Positions 8,606-18,022 of a DNA stretch of 64,000 nt are shown here, one piece after another; positions within the stretch are counted from its first letter, which is position 1, and every line of letters starts with the position of its first letter. The DNA comes from Bradyrhizobium sp. 199 (GTDB lineage: Bacteria > Pseudomonadota > Alphaproteobacteria > Rhizobiales > Xanthobacteraceae). The notes under the pieces are model-generated. The model had not been told where the DNA came from. It made no database searches and saw only the letters and a program-made list of their open reading frames with translations. Position numbers and translations under genes: made by a program. The stretch lies in contig NZ_JADPJI010000005.1 in the NCBI RefSeq assembly GCF_023073355.1, forward strand, positions 1,922,001 through 1,986,000, given 5' to 3'.

Positions 8606-10129
8606 ATGCGACACCCTGACCAGGACGCCCAACTTGATCTCGATCCAAACGCCGGTCCGGGCCCGGCCGCGCTAGAGGTTCAGGACGATCTGGAGGGGGA
8701 TACGCTGCGCGAGGAATGCGGTGTCTTCGGCATCTATGGTCACCCCGATGCCGCCGCCATTACCGCGCTCGGCCTGCACGCCCTTCAGCACCGCGGCCAG
8801 GAAGCCGCCGGCATCGTCTCCTACGACGGCAGCCGTTTCCACTCGGAACGCCGGCTCGGCCTCGTCGGCGACACCTTCTCCCGCCGCGAGGTGATCGACC
8901 GCCTGCCCGGCAACATGGCCGTCGGCCATGTCCGCTATTCCACCACCGGCGCCACCATCCTGCGCAACGTGCAGCCGCTGTTCGCCGAGCTCAATGCCGG
9001 CGGCCTCGCGGTCGCCCACAACGGCAACCTCACCAACGGCCTGACGCTGCGCCGCGAGCTCGTGAGGCACGGCGCGATGATGCAGTCGACCACCGACACC
9101 GAAGTGATCCTGCACCTGGTGGCGCGCTCCCGGCGCGGCCGCTTCATCGAACGCTATGTCGACGCGCTGCGCGAGATCGAAGGCGCGTATGCGCTGGTGT
9201 CGCTGACCAACAAGAAGCTGGTCGGCGCGCGCGATCCGCGCGGCATCCGTCCGCTGGTGCTCGGCGACCTCGACGGCTGCCCGATCCTGACCTCCGAGAC
9301 CTGCGCGCTCGACATCATCGGCGCGCGCTTCGTCCGTGACATCGAGCCCGGCGAAGTCATCGTGTTCGACGAGAACGGCCAAGACATCCACAAGCCATTC
9401 CCTCCGATGGCGCCGCGCCCCTGCATCTTCGAATACATCTACTTCTCCCGTCCGGATTCCATCGTCCACGGCCGCTCGGTGTATGAAGTGCGCAAGGCCT
9501 TCGGCGCGCAGCTCGCGCGCGAAAGCCACGTGGCGATCGACGTCGTGGTGCCGGTGCCGGATTCCGGCGTCCCCGCCGCGGTCGGCTACAGCCAGCATTC
9601 CGGCGTGCCGTTCGAGCTCGGCATCATCCGCAATCACTATGTCGGCCGCACCTTCATCCAGCCGACGCAGGCGATCCGCGAATCCGGCGTGCGCATGAAG
9701 CACTCGGCCAATCGCGCCGCGATCGAAGGCAAGCGCATCATTCTGATCGACGACTCCCTGGTGCGCGGCACTACCTCGAAGAAGATCGTGCGCATGATGC
9801 GCGATGCGGGCGCGAAGGAAGTGCATTTCCGCCTCGCCTCGCCGCCGATCCTCTATCCCGATTATTACGGCATCGACCTGCCCGACCGCGGTGGCCTTCT
9901 GGCCGCGACGCATTCGCTGGAGGAGATGCGGGAGATCATCGGCGCCGACTCGCTCGCCTTCCTGTCGATCGACGGCATGTACCGCGCCATGGGCGAGCCC
10001 GGTCGCGACCCCGCCAATCCGAAATTCTCGGATCATTGCTTTACCGGGGCGTATCCGACCCACCTCACCGACCAGACCCAGACCGAGCAGCAGCCGCGGC
10101 AGCTGTCGCTGCTGGCTGAAGCGAGCTGA
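8606..10129 (+). CDS. purF: Amidophosphoribosyltransferase
   Basis: First committed step of purine synthesis: PRPP plus glutamine gives 5-phosphoribosylamine. The N-terminal nucleophile glutaminase motif EECGVFGIYGH puts the catalytic Cys after a propeptide of about 34 residues that should be removed. The glutamine-site motif HNGNLTN and the PRPP-binding loop IILIDDSLVRGTTS are both present. I chose ATG 8606 (507 residues) over an in-frame TTG at 8579, because AGAGG precedes 8606 and the TTG directly abuts the cvpA stop. A GTG at 8597 remains possible. Confidence 0.95.
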   Translation: MRHPDQDAQLDLDPNAGPGPAALEVQDDLEGDTLREECGVFGIYGHPDAAAITALGLHALQHRGQEAAGIVSYDGSRFHSERRLGLVGDTFSRREVIDRLPGNMAVGHVRYSTTGATILRNVQPLFAELNAGGLAVAHNGNLTNGLTLRRELVRHGAMMQSTTDTEVILHLVARSRRGRFIERYVDALREIEGAYALVSLTNKKLVGARDPRGIRPLVLGDLDGCPILTSETCALDIIGARFVRDIEPGEVIVFDENGQDIHKPFPPMAPRPCIFEYIYFSRPDSIVHGRSVYEVRKAFGAQLARESHVAIDVVVPVPDSGVPAAVGYSQHSGVPFELGIIRNHYVGRTFIQPTQAIRESGVRMKHSANRAAIEGKRIILIDDSLVRGTTSKKIVRMMRDAGAKEVHFRLASPPILYPDYYGIDLPDRGGLLAATHSLEEMREIIGADSLAFLSIDGMYRAMGEPGRDPANPKFSDHCFTGAYPTHLTDQTQTEQQPRQLSLLAEAS

Positions 10130-10135
10130 CCAAGC

Positions 10136-10282
10136 ATGGCGATGCCCCAGCCGGTAATTGCGATTATCGGCGGTTTATTGCTCATAGGGTTCATCTTCTT
10201 TGCCTTTCGACAAGGCATGAAGGTCTCTCCCGATGACCGCGAGGATCGCGGACCTTCGGTGGGAACAGGCAACGACTACTAA
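10136..10282 (+). CDS. 48-residue single-pass membrane peptide
   Basis: This short ORF begins six bases after the purF stop. It encodes MAMPQPVIAI, then one hydrophobic helix (about residues 7-25, with an IIGGLLLIGFIFF core), then a basic turn (RQGMK) and an acidic, Gly-rich tail ending GNDY. A helix followed by a charged tail and intact coding to TAA suggest a genuine small protein co-transcribed with purF. No family is recognised. Non-coding chance is the main alternative. Confidence 0.55.
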   Translation: MAMPQPVIAIIGGLLLIGFIFFAFRQGMKVSPDDREDRGPSVGTGNDY

Positions 10283-10301
10283 CTCTAGCTTGTTTTCGTA
10301 C

Positions 10302-10320
10302 GGTCGGGCTTGTCCCGGCC
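10302..10320. terminator. Short hairpin behind the purF unit
   Basis: GGTCGGG-CTTGT-CCCGGCC forms a 7-bp stem (one G-U pair) with a 5-nt loop. The same loop and stem core recur at 13741-13763. It lies between the purF-linked peptide and the SDR gene. It could end the purF transcript, but no U-tract follows, so it may be only a dispersed element. Confidence 0.4.
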
Positions 10321-10343
10321 ATCCACGCCTGTAAAACCCCGCC

Positions 10344-11084
10344 ATGACAAAACCCCTCGCCGACCGCATCGCTCTCGTCACCGGCGCCTCGCGCGGTATC
10401 GGCTATGCCACCGCGCATGCGCTGGCCAGGGCCGGCGCGCATATCGTGGCGGTGGCACGCACGCAGGGCGGGCTGGAAGAGCTCGACGATGCGATCCGCA
10501 CAGTCGGCGGCAGCGCCACCTTGGTGCCGCTCAACCTCACCGATTCCGACGGTATCGCACGTCTCGGCGCCGGCCTGCACGAGCGCTACGGCAAGCTCGA
10601 CATCCTCGTCGGCAATGCCGGCGTGCTCGGCCCCTCTTCGCCGGTCGGCCATATCGAGCTCAAGACCTTCAACGACGTGATGGCCGTCAACGTCTCCGCG
10701 AACTTCCAGCTGATCCGCTGCATGGAGCCGCTGCTGAAGCAGTCCGATGCGGGGCGCGCCGTATTCATCACCTCGGGCGCCGCCAACAAGGCCACCGCCT
10801 ATGTCAGCCCCTACGCGGCCTCCAAGGCGGCGCTGGAGACGCTGGCGCGCGCGTGGGCGCAGGAGACCGCGAACACGAAGCTGCGCGTCAATCTGTTCAA
10901 CCCGGGCCCGGTCCGCACCCGCATGCGCGCCACGCTGATGCCCGGCGAGGATCCGGCGACGCTCGATCTGCCCGAACAGATCGCCGAGTTCATCGTGCCG
11001 ATGTGCGTGCCCGACTGGACCGAGACCGGCAAGTTCTACGACTACAAGACCCGCCGCCTCATGAGCTTCCGCGCGCCGGCCTGA
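10344..11084 (+). CDS. Short-chain dehydrogenase/reductase (SDR)
   Basis: The 246-residue classical SDR has the nucleotide-binding TGASRGIG (residues about 14-21), NAG at about residue 92, catalytic Ser in FITSGAA, and YAASK (Tyr and Lys of the catalytic pair). It is an NAD(P)-dependent oxidoreductase of unknown substrate. The C terminus lacks the usual VTGxxxxVDGG segment and instead ends in TGKFYDYKTRRLMSF, as in a rhizobial subgroup. A strong AGGGAGG precedes the next gene rather than this one. Confidence 0.85.
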   Translation: MTKPLADRIALVTGASRGIGYATAHALARAGAHIVAVARTQGGLEELDDAIRTVGGSATLVPLNLTDSDGIARLGAGLHERYGKLDILVGNAGVLGPSSPVGHIELKTFNDVMAVNVSANFQLIRCMEPLLKQSDAGRAVFITSGAANKATAYVSPYAASKAALETLARAWAQETANTKLRVNLFNPGPVRTRMRATLMPGEDPATLDLPEQIAEFIVPMCVPDWTETGKFYDYKTRRLMSFRAPA

Positions 11085-11164
11085 TTGACTTGACGGCCTC
11101 CCCGCGATTGACTGCCCGCGCTTAGACGGCGGCAAGCCGCAAAGCCAAAAAAAGGGAGGTCGCC

Positions 11165-12313
11165 ATGGCTCCATGGCATGATCGCGCAGGCTCCACGCGT
11201 GCGCTCGCAAATGTCTTTCACGCCGTCTCCATCGTGATCGCAGCCATCGCGCTTGTGCTTCCTGGCACCGCGACTGCGGGTGACGTGCCAACTTTCGCGG
11301 TCGATGCGGCCTGGCCAAAGCCGCTGCCGAACAACTGGATTCTCGGCCAGGTCGGCGGCATCACCGTCGATGGGCAGGGCCATATCTGGGTGATCCATCG
11401 CCCGCGCTCGCTCACCGATGACGAGAAAGGCGCAAGCCTCACCCCGCCCCGCTCGAAATGCTGCGTGTCGGCGCCGCCGGTGCTCGAATTCGACAGCGAC
11501 GGCAATCTGCTGCGGTCCTGGGGCGGTCCGGGCCAGGGCTACGAATGGGTCGGCCGCGAGCACGGCATCGAGGTCGACGAACGCGGCTTCGTCTGGGTCG
11601 GCGGCAACGCCGACAACGACAACACGATCCTGAAGTTCACGCTCGACGGCAAGTTCGTCGGCCAGATCGGCAAGATCGCGCCGAGCCTCGGCAGCAACGA
11701 CACGACGCAGCTCGGCAAGCCCGCCGAAACCGCGATCGACAAGGAGGCGAACGAAATCTACGTCGCCGACGGCTATGGCAACCGCCGCGTCATCGTGTTC
11801 GATGCGACTACGCTGGCCTACAAGCGGCACTGGGGCGCCTATGGCAACAAGCCCAACGACGACAAGCAAGGTCCGTATGACCCCAAGGCGCAGGTCGCAC
11901 AGCAATTCGGCAATCCCGTTCACTGCGTGAAGCTCGCCAATGACGGGCTGGTCTACGTGTGCGACCGCATCAACAACCGCATCCAGGTCTTCAAAAAGGA
12001 CGGCAGCTTCGTGAAGGAGTTCTTCTTCGAGAAGAACACGCTCGGCAACGGCGCGGTGTGGGATATCGCGATCTGGCCCGATCCGAAGCAGACCTATCTG
12101 CTCAGCGCCGACGGCGAGAACAACGAGATCAGGGTCATCAAGCGCGAGGACGGCAGCGTGGTCGGCAGCTTTGGGCACAGCGGCCGCAACGCCGGTCAGT
12201 TCCACTGGGTGCACGCCATTGCGATCGACGCCAAGGGTAACGTCTATACCGCCGAGGTCGACACCGGAAAGCGCATCCAGAAATTCAAGCTGACATCGGA
12301 CGCGCTCAAATAG
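11165..12313 (+). CDS. Exported NHL-repeat beta-propeller protein
   Basis: The 382-residue protein starts with a signal peptide (hydrophobic residues 16-36, ending ATAGD). Six NHL-like repeats follow, with recurring patterns such as GGITVDGQGHIWV, HGIEVDERGFVWVGG, ETAIDKEANEIYVADG, VKLANDGLVYVCDRINNRIQVF and AIAIDAKGNVYTAEVD. Relatives are called peptidylamidoglycolate-lyase-like or 6-bladed propeller proteins; an enzymatic role is unproven. A conserved pair of adjacent Cys occurs in the first blade (KCCVS). Start ATG 11165 has AGGGAGG six bases upstream. Confidence 0.8.
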   Translation: MAPWHDRAGSTRALANVFHAVSIVIAAIALVLPGTATAGDVPTFAVDAAWPKPLPNNWILGQVGGITVDGQGHIWVIHRPRSLTDDEKGASLTPPRSKCCVSAPPVLEFDSDGNLLRSWGGPGQGYEWVGREHGIEVDERGFVWVGGNADNDNTILKFTLDGKFVGQIGKIAPSLGSNDTTQLGKPAETAIDKEANEIYVADGYGNRRVIVFDATTLAYKRHWGAYGNKPNDDKQGPYDPKAQVAQQFGNPVHCVKLANDGLVYVCDRINNRIQVFKKDGSFVKEFFFEKNTLGNGAVWDIAIWPDPKQTYLLSADGENNEIRVIKREDGSVVGSFGHSGRNAGQFHWVHAIAIDAKGNVYTAEVDTGKRIQKFKLTSDALK

Positions 12314-12479
12314 CGTCTTGACGCATTTTGCCCAAAGGTTAACCGAGCGATCACGCTTCGATGCAGCGTCATCCGGCTTTAGGCGCATTGCCGCCGGCCA
12401 TGGGACAGGCTAGAGCCATCAGCCGGAACAAGGCTCCGCAAGAGAGCCGTCCGCATATTTGACAATGGAGGAACCTTTG

Positions 12480-13706
12480 ATGACGACGACGTTCGCACGC
12501 CGCTCCGCGGCCCTTCTGGCCTGTGCCGCTTTCGGTTTTGCCACATCCGCCTTTGCCCAGGACAAGACCGTCAAGATCGGCGTGCTCAACGACATGTCGA
12601 GCCTCTATGCCGACATCGGCGGCCCGAACTCCGTGGTCGCGATCAAGATGGCGGTTGAGGATTCCGGGCTGCTCAAGAAGGGCTGGAAGATCGACGTGCT
12701 CAGCGGCGATCACCAGAACAAGCCCGACATCGGCGTCAACATCGCCCGGCAGTGGATCGACAACGACAAGGTCGACGCGATCGCCGACACGCCGAGTTCC
12801 GGCGTCGCGCTGGCGGTCAGCAACCTCGTCAAGGAAAAGAATGCGGTGCTGCTCAATTCGGGCGCGGCCACCGCGGACCTCACCGGCAAGGCCTGCACGC
12901 CGAACACGGTCTCCTATACCTACGATACCTACATGCTCGCCAACGGCACCGGCAAAGCGCTGACCAAGGCGGGCGGCGACAGCTGGTTCTTCCTCACCGC
13001 CGACTATGCGTTCGGTCATGCTCTGGAACGCGATACCGGCGCCGTCGTGACCGCCAATGGCGGCAAGCTGCTCGGCGGCGTCAAGCACCCGCTCAACACG
13101 GCGGACTTCTCGTCCTTCCTGCTCCAGGCGCAATCGTCGAAGGCCAAGATCGTCGGCCTTGCCAATGCCGGCGGCGACACAACCAACGCCATCAAGCAGG
13201 CCGCCGAGTTCGGCATCGTCCAGGGCGGCCAGAAGCTCGCCGCGCTGCTGCTCTTCATCAATGACGTGCACTCCCTGGGCCTGAAGACCGCGCAGGGCTT
13301 GACCTTCACCGAGTCGTTCTACTGGGACCTGAACGACAAGACCCGCGAATGGTCGAAGCGCTTCTCGGCGCAGGCCAGCAAGAACGCGATGCCGTCAATG
13401 ACGCAGGCCGGCAATTACGCGATGGTGCTGCACTATCTCAAGGCGATGGAAGCACTCGGCAGCAATCCGCATGACGGCGCCAAGGTGGTGGCCAAGATGA
13501 AGGAGCTGCCGACCGACGATCCGCTGTTCGGGAACGGGCCGCTGCGCGAGGACGGACGCCGTCTCATCCCGGCTTACCTGTTCGAGGTGAAGAAGCCCGA
13601 GGAGTCGAAGGGACCGTGGGACTATTACAAGCAGATCGCCACGATCTCTGCGGAAGACGCCGCCAAGCCGCTCAAGGACAGTGAGTGTCCGCTGGTGAAG
13701 AAGTGA
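12480..13706 (+). CDS. Branched-chain amino-acid-type ABC substrate-binding protein (orphan)
   Basis: Periplasmic receptor of the LivK/Peripla_BP_6 type, 408 residues. The signal peptide (residues 1-27, ending FAQD) is followed by DKTVKIGVLNDMSSLYADIGGPNS and two alternating Rossmann-like lobes. It closely resembles the livK-like gene at 27035-28258 along its whole length (shared SGDHQNKPDIG, NSGAAT, FLTADYAFG, KHPLNT-DFSSFLLQAQSSKAKI). No permease or ATPase gene is adjacent, so it probably feeds the liv system or a distant one. Start ATG 12480 follows GGAGGAA by six bases; the in-frame TTG at 12459 is less likely. Confidence 0.9.
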   Translation: MTTTFARRSAALLACAAFGFATSAFAQDKTVKIGVLNDMSSLYADIGGPNSVVAIKMAVEDSGLLKKGWKIDVLSGDHQNKPDIGVNIARQWIDNDKVDAIADTPSSGVALAVSNLVKEKNAVLLNSGAATADLTGKACTPNTVSYTYDTYMLANGTGKALTKAGGDSWFFLTADYAFGHALERDTGAVVTANGGKLLGGVKHPLNTADFSSFLLQAQSSKAKIVGLANAGGDTTNAIKQAAEFGIVQGGQKLAALLLFINDVHSLGLKTAQGLTFTESFYWDLNDKTREWSKRFSAQASKNAMPSMTQAGNYAMVLHYLKAMEALGSNPHDGAKVVAKMKELPTDDPLFGNGPLREDGRRLIPAYLFEVKKPEESKGPWDYYKQIATISAEDAAKPLKDSECPLVKK

Positions 13707-13763
13707 CCGCATAGCGGTCGCATTCAGCTCCAACAACGTCATGCCCGGGCTTGTCCCGGGCAT
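13705..13763 (+). terminator. Two hairpins behind the orphan binding-protein gene
   Basis: GACCGC-ATA-GCGGTC (13705-13719) begins inside the stop codon. ATGCCCGGG-CTTGT-CCCGGGCAT (13741-13763) is a perfect 9-bp stem with a 5-nt loop. Together they should stop or stabilise the transcript, though no U-run follows. The second hairpin shares its loop and stem core with 10302-10320, so it is also a dispersed element. Confidence 0.5.
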
Positions 13764-13792
13764 ACACGTTTGGGGCTCTGGAAAACGCTGCC

Positions 13793-13914
13793 GTAGGGTG
13801 CGCAAAGCGACTTGTCGCCGTAGCTGGAAGAGCGAAGGCGGAAGCGTGCCCACGGCCATTTTATAGTCGCGCAGAGATGGTGGCACGGCGCTTGCGCGCC
13901 TTTGCCCGCCCTAC
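13793..13914. repeat. Dispersed palindromic repeat (GTAGGGTGGGC family), copy 2
   Basis: The ends GTAGGGTGCGCAAAGCGA and GCCTTTGCCCGCCCTAC match those of the element at 3390-3478. Between the left AAAGCG and GCGTGCCCAC there is an extra stretch of about 30 bases that is absent from copy 1. It separates two convergent genes. Confidence 0.7.
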
Positions 13915-13918
13915 CCGA

Positions 13919-15175
13919 CTACGGGAGCGGTTTGATCCCACCCAGCGACCGCACCGCGATCGCCACGCAGACCACCATCAGCGCCGCCGCGAGCAGGAAC
14001 GGCGCGCCCGGCAGATGCAGCGGCGCGCTGGCGCCGATGAAATATGAAAAGGTCAACGTGAACAGGAACGGGCCGACGAGCTGCGACACGCTCTGCACGC
14101 TCGCGGTCGCGCCCTGCAGCTGGCCCTGCTGATCGGGCGCAACCAGCCGCGTCATCAGCGCTTGCGAGGCGGCACCCGAAATGCCCCACAGCGCCAAGAC
14201 GGGAATACCGAGCCAGGACAGCGGTCCTGTCGGGGCAGCGCCCAGGATCACGAATCCGAGCGCGCCACAACACAGCCCCAGCAACAATGCGTTTCTCTCG
14301 CCGAGCGCGCGCACGATCGGGCCGATGGCGAGCCCCTGCACCACCATGGCGCAGATGCCGACCATCGCCAGCGTCAGTCCCACGGTCTTGGAATCCCAGC
14401 CGTAGCGATAGGTCGCATAGAGCACGAAGGTCGAGGGCAGCACGACATGCGCGACCTGCGCGATGAAGTTGACGACCGACAAGGCGGAGAGCACCGCATT
14501 GGATCGCAACAGACGCAGCGCTCCCAGCGGACTGGCACTTCGCCAGCGGAACGGCGCGCGCTTGTCGGGTGCGAGCGATTCCGGCAGGACGAAGAGGCCG
14601 TAGAGCGCATTGGCGAAGCTGAGGGCTGCCGACGCCCAGAATGGCAGGCGCGGATCGATGTCGCCGAGCAGCCCGCCGAGCGCCGGCCCCAAGATGAAGC
14701 CGGCACCAAAGGCAGCGCCAATCCTGCCGAAGACCGCCGCGCGCCGCTCCGGCGGCGTGATATCCGAGATGTAGGCGAACGCGGTCGAGATGCTCGCCGA
14801 GGTGATGCCCGAGACCACGCGGCCGACGAACAGCCAGAGCAGCGACGGGGCCAGCGCCATCAGCACGTAGTCGGCGGCAAGGCCGAAATTCGACAGCAGC
14901 ACCACCGGCCGCCGCCCGAAACGATCCGACAGCGCGCCGAGCAGCGGCGAGAACACGAACTGCATCAGCGCCCAGGCGGTGCCGAACAAGCCGAAGATGC
15001 GGGCTGCGTGCGCGGTGTCGTTGTCGACGAAGCTCTCGATCAGCTTCGGCAGGATCGGCATGATGACGCCGAGCGCGAGCATGTCGAGCAGGATGGTGAC
15101 GAAGATGAAGGCGACCGCACCACGCCGGACCGGCGGCGCGCCTTGCGCTGTCGCCTCGGCGGCCCCGGTGCTCAC
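13919..15175 (-). CDS. MFS transporter, TetA-like drug:H+ antiporter family
   Basis: The 418-residue protein has twelve hydrophobic segments. It carries the loop 2-3 MFS motif [12 protein letters not shown], the helix-5 antiporter motif region ([14 protein letters not shown]) and a central loop with [11 protein letters not shown]. This layout matches the DHA1/TetA group, so an efflux role is expected; the substrate is unknown. Its GTG start at 15175 overlaps the TGA of der by 3 bases, so the two are translationally coupled. Confidence 0.87.
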   Translation of the reverse strand: MSTGAAEATAQGAPPVRRGAVAFIFVTILLDMLALGVIMPILPKLIESFVDNDTAHAARIFGLFGTAWALMQFVFSPLLGALSDRFGRRPVVLLSNFGLAADYVLMALAPSLLWLFVGRVVSGITSASISTAFAYISDITPPERRAAVFGRIGAAFGAGFILGPALGGLLGDIDPRLPFWASAALSFANALYGLFVLPESLAPDKRAPFRWRSASPLGALRLLRSNAVLSALSVVNFIAQVAHVVLPSTFVLYATYRYGWDSKTVGLTLAMVGICAMVVQGLAIGPIVRALGERNALLLGLCCGALGFVILGAAPTGPLSWLGIPVLALWGISGAASQALMTRLVAPDQQGQLQGATASVQSVSQLVGPFLFTLTFSYFIGASAPLHLPGAPFLLAAALMVVCVAIAVRSLGGIKPLP

Positions 15176-16557
15176 GACGGCCGCTTGCGCTTATGAGCGA
15201 AGGGATTGGCCTTCTCGCGCAAGGTGATGCGCACCGGCGTGCCTGGCAGATCGAAAGACTCGCGCATCGAATTGGTGAGGTAGCGCAAGTAGGATTGCGG
15301 TACCGCGTCGGCGCGCGAGCAGAACAGCACGAAGCTCGGCGGGCGCGCCTTGTTCTGCGTGATGTAGTTCAGCTTCAGCCTGCGTCCGGACACAGCCGGT
15401 GGCGGATTGGCCTGGACCGCGTGCTCGAACCAGCGATTGAGCGCCGAGGTCGACACGCGCCTGTTCCAGACCGCATAGGCGTCCTGGATCGCCTGCATCA
15501 GGCGGTCGATGCCCTCGCCCATCAGGCCGGAGACGGCGACGATCGGTACGCCCTTGACCTGCGGCAGCAAGTGATCGGCATCGCGGCGCAGACCCGAGAT
15601 CGCGCCGCCGCCCTTGGTTTCCATCAGATCCCATTTGTTGACGGCGAGCACGAGCGCCCGGCCCTCGCGCTCGATCAGATCCGCAATACGGAGATCCTGC
15701 TCCTCAAAACGGTTCTGCGTGTCCATCATCAGCACGACGACTTCGGCAAAGCGCACAGCGCGTAGCGCATCGGCGACCGAGAGCTTCTCCAGCTTCTCCT
15801 CGATGCGCGAACGCCGGCGCAGGCCGGCGGTGTCGAACACGCGAAAATCGCGGCCCTTCCAGTTGATCTCGACCGCGATGGAATCGCGCGTGGTGCCGGC
15901 CTCCGGGCTGGTCAGCAGACGCTCCTCGCCGAGCAGATGGTTGATCAGCGTCGATTTGCCGGCATTGGGCCGGCCGACGATGGCGACCCGGATCGGGCGC
16001 GTCGCCGCCTCCTCCTCCGTGAGCGGCGCGTCGTCGTCCTCGGTTTCGTCTTCGTGGACGGGCTCCGGCATCAGCTTGGCAAGCTCATCATAGAGCTCGC
16101 CCATGCCCTCGCCGTGCTCGGCCGAGACCTGAATGGGATCACCGAGGCCTAGCGCAAAAGCTTCCATCGCGCCGGCATCGCCGTGCTTGCCCTCGCTCTT
16201 GTTGGCGACCAGCAGCACCGGTTTATTAGCCTTGCGGGCGAAATCGGCGAAGGCGCGATCGGAGGGCGTGAGGCCGACGCGGGCATCGATGACGAAGAAC
16301 AGCGCGTCCGCCTGCGCGATCGCGGTCTCGGTCTGCTCCTGCATGCGCGCGGTCAGCGATCCCTTGGCGCCCTCGTCGAGGCCGGCGGTGTCGATGATGG
16401 TGAATTCGAGATCACCCAGCCTGGCCTCGCCCTCGCGGCGGTCGCGGGTAACGCCCGGCAGGTCATCGACGAGCGCGAGCTTCTGTCCGACCAGGCGGTT
16501 GAACAGCGTCGATTTGCCGACATTGGGCCGGCCGATGATGGCGATCGTGAAGGACAT
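15172..16557 (-). CDS. der: Ribosome-assembly GTPase Der (EngA)
   Basis: Essential GTPase that assists 50S subunit maturation. The 461 residues contain two GTPase domains in tandem. G1 is GRPNVGKST near the start and GRPNAGKST around residue 195. NKSE and NKWD serve as G4 motifs, and DTAGL occurs in both G3 regions. A C-terminal KH-like domain ends in basic residues (KRKRPS). An acidic linker (EDETEDDD) joins the domains. The lipoprotein and TPR genes lie upstream in the same direction. Confidence 0.96.
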   Translation of the reverse strand: MSFTIAIIGRPNVGKSTLFNRLVGQKLALVDDLPGVTRDRREGEARLGDLEFTIIDTAGLDEGAKGSLTARMQEQTETAIAQADALFFVIDARVGLTPSDRAFADFARKANKPVLLVANKSEGKHGDAGAMEAFALGLGDPIQVSAEHGEGMGELYDELAKLMPEPVHEDETEDDDAPLTEEEAATRPIRVAIVGRPNAGKSTLINHLLGEERLLTSPEAGTTRDSIAVEINWKGRDFRVFDTAGLRRRSRIEEKLEKLSVADALRAVRFAEVVVLMMDTQNRFEEQDLRIADLIEREGRALVLAVNKWDLMETKGGGAISGLRRDADHLLPQVKGVPIVAVSGLMGEGIDRLMQAIQDAYAVWNRRVSTSALNRWFEHAVQANPPPAVSGRRLKLNYITQNKARPPSFVLFCSRADAVPQSYLRYLTNSMRESFDLPGTPVRITLREKANPFAHKRKRPS

Positions 16558-16606
16558 CGGTCATTCGTGCGCTGCCGGGGCGGCGCCTGTCAATGTAATG
16601 GAAAAA

Positions 16607-17158
16607 TTAGCGCGAGAAGGTGCCGCTCGGCAGCGGCGCGGGGAAACCACCCTGCGACTGCTGCTGGGTGGTTTGGGTCGGTTGCGCCTGCTGGACCGGC
16701 TGATCCGGCGGCGGCGCGGTGGTGCGCTTGCGGACGATCTTGTGCTTGGGCGGCGCAGCGGCCGTGGCCGGCGCCGCCTCCGGCTGCGCCTCGCCGTCAA
16801 CTTCGCCTGCTGGCGCCTCAGCGGGCGCGACGGCTGCGGCAGCCGGCTGCCTGGTGCGCTTCGCCTTGGCGCCCTTCGACGGCCTGGCCGGCTCGGGCAG
16901 CGGCTCCGCAGGCAAAGCCGCAACCGCAGGCGCGTTCGGGTCGGGCTGTTGCTGCGCGCCCTTGTACAGGTCCTTCGGGACGCCCTGCTCGAGGCCAGGC
17001 ACCCCCTCCGGGAAAACCGGCTTGCGGTCGCCCGGCAGCTTCTTCTTGGTGTCGAGGAAGTCGAGCATGTCGCTTGGATCGAAGCTGGAGCAGCCGCCCA
17101 GGGCGCCCGTGAAGGCGATCAGGACGGCGGCTGCGATCAAGCGTGGCGTGCGGCGCAT
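16607..17158 (-). CDS. Lipoprotein with Pro/Ala/Gln-rich tail
   Basis: The 183-residue protein has a lipoprotein signal with lipobox LGGC (Cys23). A short conserved-looking stretch follows (SSFDPSDMLDFLDTKKKLPGDRKPVFPEGVPGL), then a long low-complexity region rich in Pro, Ala, Gln and Lys ending SGTFSR. No beta-propeller repeats are visible. In many alphaproteobacteria the position between the TPR protein and der is held by bamB, and this product lacks that fold in the part that can be read. The role is unknown; envelope anchoring is likely. Confidence 0.7.
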   Translation of the reverse strand: MRRTPRLIAAAVLIAFTGALGGCSSFDPSDMLDFLDTKKKLPGDRKPVFPEGVPGLEQGVPKDLYKGAQQQPDPNAPAVAALPAEPLPEPARPSKGAKAKRTRQPAAAAVAPAEAPAGEVDGEAQPEAAPATAAAPPKHKIVRKRTTAPPPDQPVQQAQPTQTTQQQSQGGFPAPLPSGTFSR

Positions 17159-17202
17159 CTTATGTCTCGTTACGTCAGAGGTCCGTCGTCAGCTCGTCTT
17201 GC

Positions 17203-17856
17203 TCAGCTCTTGGCGACGGGCGGCAGCAGGGCCTGGAGGGCCTCGGCGCGCGAGCGCAGGCCGGGCGGCGTTTCGCCGTCTTCACCAATCGCGTCGAGCC
17301 ATTTGCGGGCCGCCGTCATGTCGTTGTTTCGCCAGGCCGACAGCGCCAGCATCTCGCGGGCACTGTGGCGGAAGGTCGACTTGGGCGCGGCGGAGGCTTC
17401 CAGCCGCTGCTGCATGTCGGCATAGCCAACGCTGTCGAGCAGCAGGCCGGCGGCGCGGATCTTCGCCAGATCCTGCCACTCACCGCCGATCCCGCGGTCG
17501 GCAGCCAGCTCGTCATACATATTCGCGGCGGCCTTGGGATCGCGGCTAGCGGCCTCGGCGGCGGCGCGCAGCCGCGCCAGGGTGCGATAGCCCGACGGCG
17601 CCTTCGCGGCGAGCTCGGTGAAGGCGGCCTCCGCCTCCGCATGCTTGTCCTGATCGGACAGCTCGGCGGCCTTCTCGAAAGCGGCGCCGGCCTCGGCAGC
17701 CTTCTTGGCCTCCAGATATTGGTAGCCGCGCCAGCCGCCGACGGCGGCCACGACCAGCACCATCAGGGCGATGAAGACAATCGAATATTTATCCCACAGC
17801 TTCTTGAGCTGTTCGCGACGTACTTCCTCGTCGACTTCGTCAAATAATTCAGCCAC
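17203..17856 (-). CDS. YfgM-like membrane-anchored TPR protein
   Basis: The 217 residues begin with a charged cytoplasmic segment (DEVDEEVRREQLKKLWDKYS). One transmembrane helix follows at about residues 26-43 (IVFIALMVLVVAAVGGW), then a periplasmic helical-repeat domain rich in Ala. This is the architecture of the TPR_21/YfgM family, which in E. coli associates with the Sec translocon and periplasmic chaperones. The position upstream of der matches the enterobacterial yfgM-bamB-der order. Confidence 0.82.
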   Translation of the reverse strand: MAELFDEVDEEVRREQLKKLWDKYSIVFIALMVLVVAAVGGWRGYQYLEAKKAAEAGAAFEKAAELSDQDKHAEAEAAFTELAAKAPSGYRTLARLRAAAEAASRDPKAAANMYDELAADRGIGGEWQDLAKIRAAGLLLDSVGYADMQQRLEASAAPKSTFRHSAREMLALSAWRNNDMTAARKWLDAIGEDGETPPGLRSRAEALQALLPPVAKS

Positions 17857-18022
17857 TTATGCTAATCCCATGCCCATCCGGGTGCGCGCGCCGAAGCGCC
17901 CGCGTCAGGAATCCCGTCCCCCACGTGGCGGCGAGGTACCCTAACGATATGGCGCTGGCAAGGCAAAGCGAGCCCGATCAAGGCGTTAACCACCCGGGAG
18001 AGCCCGGTGCGGCCTGCCCGGC

